A stretch of DNA of 5,129 nt from positions 1 to 5,129 of the forward strand of contig CAJUPG010000018.1 of NCBI GenBank assembly GCA_910588455.1, in the 5' to 3' direction. This stretch comes from an uncultured Oscillospiraceae bacterium (GTDB lineage Bacteria; Bacillota; Clostridia; Oscillospirales; Oscillospiraceae). The position numbers and the translations under genes were made by a program. This document shows, piece after piece, positions 4,415 to 5,129 of the stretch. Each line of letters opens with the position of its first letter. Position 1 is the first letter of the stretch. The notes under the pieces are model-generated. The model saw only the letters and a program-made list of their open reading frames with translations, was not told the origin of the DNA and did no database searches.

Positions 4415-5129
4415 ATGGTAAACGTAGCGATTTTGGGCTTTGGCACTGTGGGCTCCGGCGTGGCGGAGGTGCTGTCCACCAACGGGGGGCTCATCGACCA
4501 GCGGGTGCCCAACCCGGTGCGGCTGAAGTATATTCTGGATGTGCGGGACTTCCCCGACAGCCCCTTTGCCCCCCTGTTTGTGAAGGATTTTTCGGTTATT
4601 GAGCAGGACCCGGAGGTGGACGTGGTGGTGGAGACCATCGGCGGTGCCACCATCGCCCTGGACTTCACCCGCCGGGCTCTGGCCGCAGGGAAGAACGTGG
4701 TCTCCTCCAACAAGGAGCTGGTGGCCACCCACGGCTGCGAGCTGCTTCAGCTGGCCCAGCGGGAGGGCGTGAGTTATCTGTTTGAGGCCAGCGTGGGCGG
4801 GGGCATCCCTATTCTGCGGCCCTTGACCGCCTGTCTGGCCGCCAACGAAATTACCCAGGTGTGCGGGATCCTGAACGGCACTACCAACTATATTCTCACC
4901 CGTATGATCAAGGCGGGCCTTACCTTCGACCAGGCCCTGAAGGAAGCCCAGGACAACGGCTATGCCGAGCGGGACCCCTCCGCCGACGTGGATGGCCACG
5001 ACGCCTGCCGGAAGATCTGCATCCTGGCGGCCCTGTCCTATGGCCGGCACGTGCGCCCGGACCAGGTGCCCCCGTACGTTGAGATCATCGAAGAATCCCA
5101 TGGCAAACGCCGCCATGAAACCGATGAAC
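4415..5129 (+). CDS. hom: Homoserine dehydrogenase, 3'-truncated; last part aberrant
   Basis: This NAD(P)-dependent cytoplasmic enzyme reduces aspartate 4-semialdehyde to homoserine, the branch point toward threonine and methionine. The ATG follows GAGGTG (4403-4408) by six bases. Visible motifs are the dinucleotide-binding GFGTVGSGV (8-16), VVETIGG (71-77), SSNKELVA (97-104) with K100, EASVGGGIPIL (124-134), GILNGTTNYIL (151-161), and the family signature AQDNGYAERDPSADVDGHDACRK (178-200, given here as A178 to K200). E185, D191, D196 and K200 match the catalytic residues known in yeast homoserine dehydrogenase. Bacterial enzymes are about 400-430 residues, often with a C-terminal ACT domain, and only 238 codons are present. 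From about residue 219 the reading frame no longer shows the expected EGI-type continuation, so I trust it only to about 5070. It is probably cotranscribed with the ACT gene upstream. Confidence 0.93.
   Translation, partial: MVNVAILGFGTVGSGVAEVLSTNGGLIDQRVPNPVRLKYILDVRDFPDSPFAPLFVKDFSVIEQDPEVDVVVETIGGATIALDFTRRALAAGKNVVSSNKELVATHGCELLQLAQREGVSYLFEASVGGGIPILRPLTACLAANEITQVCGILNGTTNYILTRMIKAGLTFDQALKEAQDNGYAERDPSADVDGHDACRKICILAALSYGRHVRPDQVPPYVEIIEESHGKRRHETDE
5071..5129. other. Terminal segment not matching the expected hom continuation
   Basis: The hom frame stays open but reads VPPYVEIIEESHGKRRHE instead of the usual V-x-x-EGI-x-x-I block. Codon choice also shifts from G/C-ending to A/T-ending codons (GTT, GAA, CAT, AAA, GAT). 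The change begins near CGTACG (5073-5078). Read on the minus strand, the same bases give a hydrophobic frame, FIGFMAAFAMGFFDDLNV, which looks more protein-like. An assembly join, a contig-end error or a frameshift would each explain this. Confidence 0.5.

Noticed and set aside
4367..5116. Minus-strand open frame of 249 codons opposite hom
   Set aside because: The opposite strand carries a complete set of homoserine dehydrogenase motifs, so this frame is a shadow. Only its first ~15 residues, over the aberrant tail, look protein-like and are noted separately.

Overview
The window looks like a chromosomal piece of a G+C-rich, low-temperature-lifestyle-neutral Firmicute of the class Clostridia, most likely an Oscillospiraceae-type gut anaerobe. 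This is inferred from strong AGGAGG-type ribosome binding sites, frequent TTG and GTG starts, consensus sigma-A promoters, a typical clostridial lipoprotein signal peptide, and a UPF0735 (PheB-like) ACT gene beside homoserine dehydrogenase. No marker gene allows a firmer placement.

Layout. Bases 1-525 (minus strand) hold the first 175 codons of pyrE, cut by the window edge. Bases 526-706 are a divergent intergenic region with two good promoters facing away from each other and a perfect 13-bp palindrome between them. Bases 707-1186 (plus) carry two small genes: a 51-residue ribbon-helix-helix DNA-binding protein with a TTG start, and an unrecognised 70-residue protein. Two hairpins lie between them. 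Bases 1187-1335 hold a weak terminator and a near-consensus promoter overlapped by ArgR-like half-sites. Bases 1336-3763 are a complete polar amino acid ABC importer: lipoprotein binding protein, permease, ATPase. A strong hairpin with a T run sits after the binding-protein gene, and the permease and ATPase genes overlap by 17 bases. Bases 3764-3951 hold one good terminator, a second possible one, a new promoter, and a leader that can fold over the next ribosome binding site. Bases 3952-5129 carry an ACT-domain protein and the first part of homoserine dehydrogenase (hom), running off the window.

How the genes work together. The importer operon is self-contained: the lipoprotein captures an amino acid outside the membrane, the permease carries it, and the ATPase drives transport. 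The candidate ArgR operator suggests a basic amino acid such as arginine, but this is inference. The ACT-hom pair belongs to the aspartate-family pathway (aspartate semialdehyde to homoserine, toward threonine and methionine), with the ACT protein a plausible amino-acid sensor. pyrE belongs to pyrimidine synthesis.

No wholly new system can be demonstrated. The parts most worth a second look are the small-gene pair with its hairpins (707-1186), the ArgR-like operator, the structured ACT-hom leader, and the last ~55 bases, which do not continue homoserine dehydrogenase as expected and may be an assembly or frameshift artefact.
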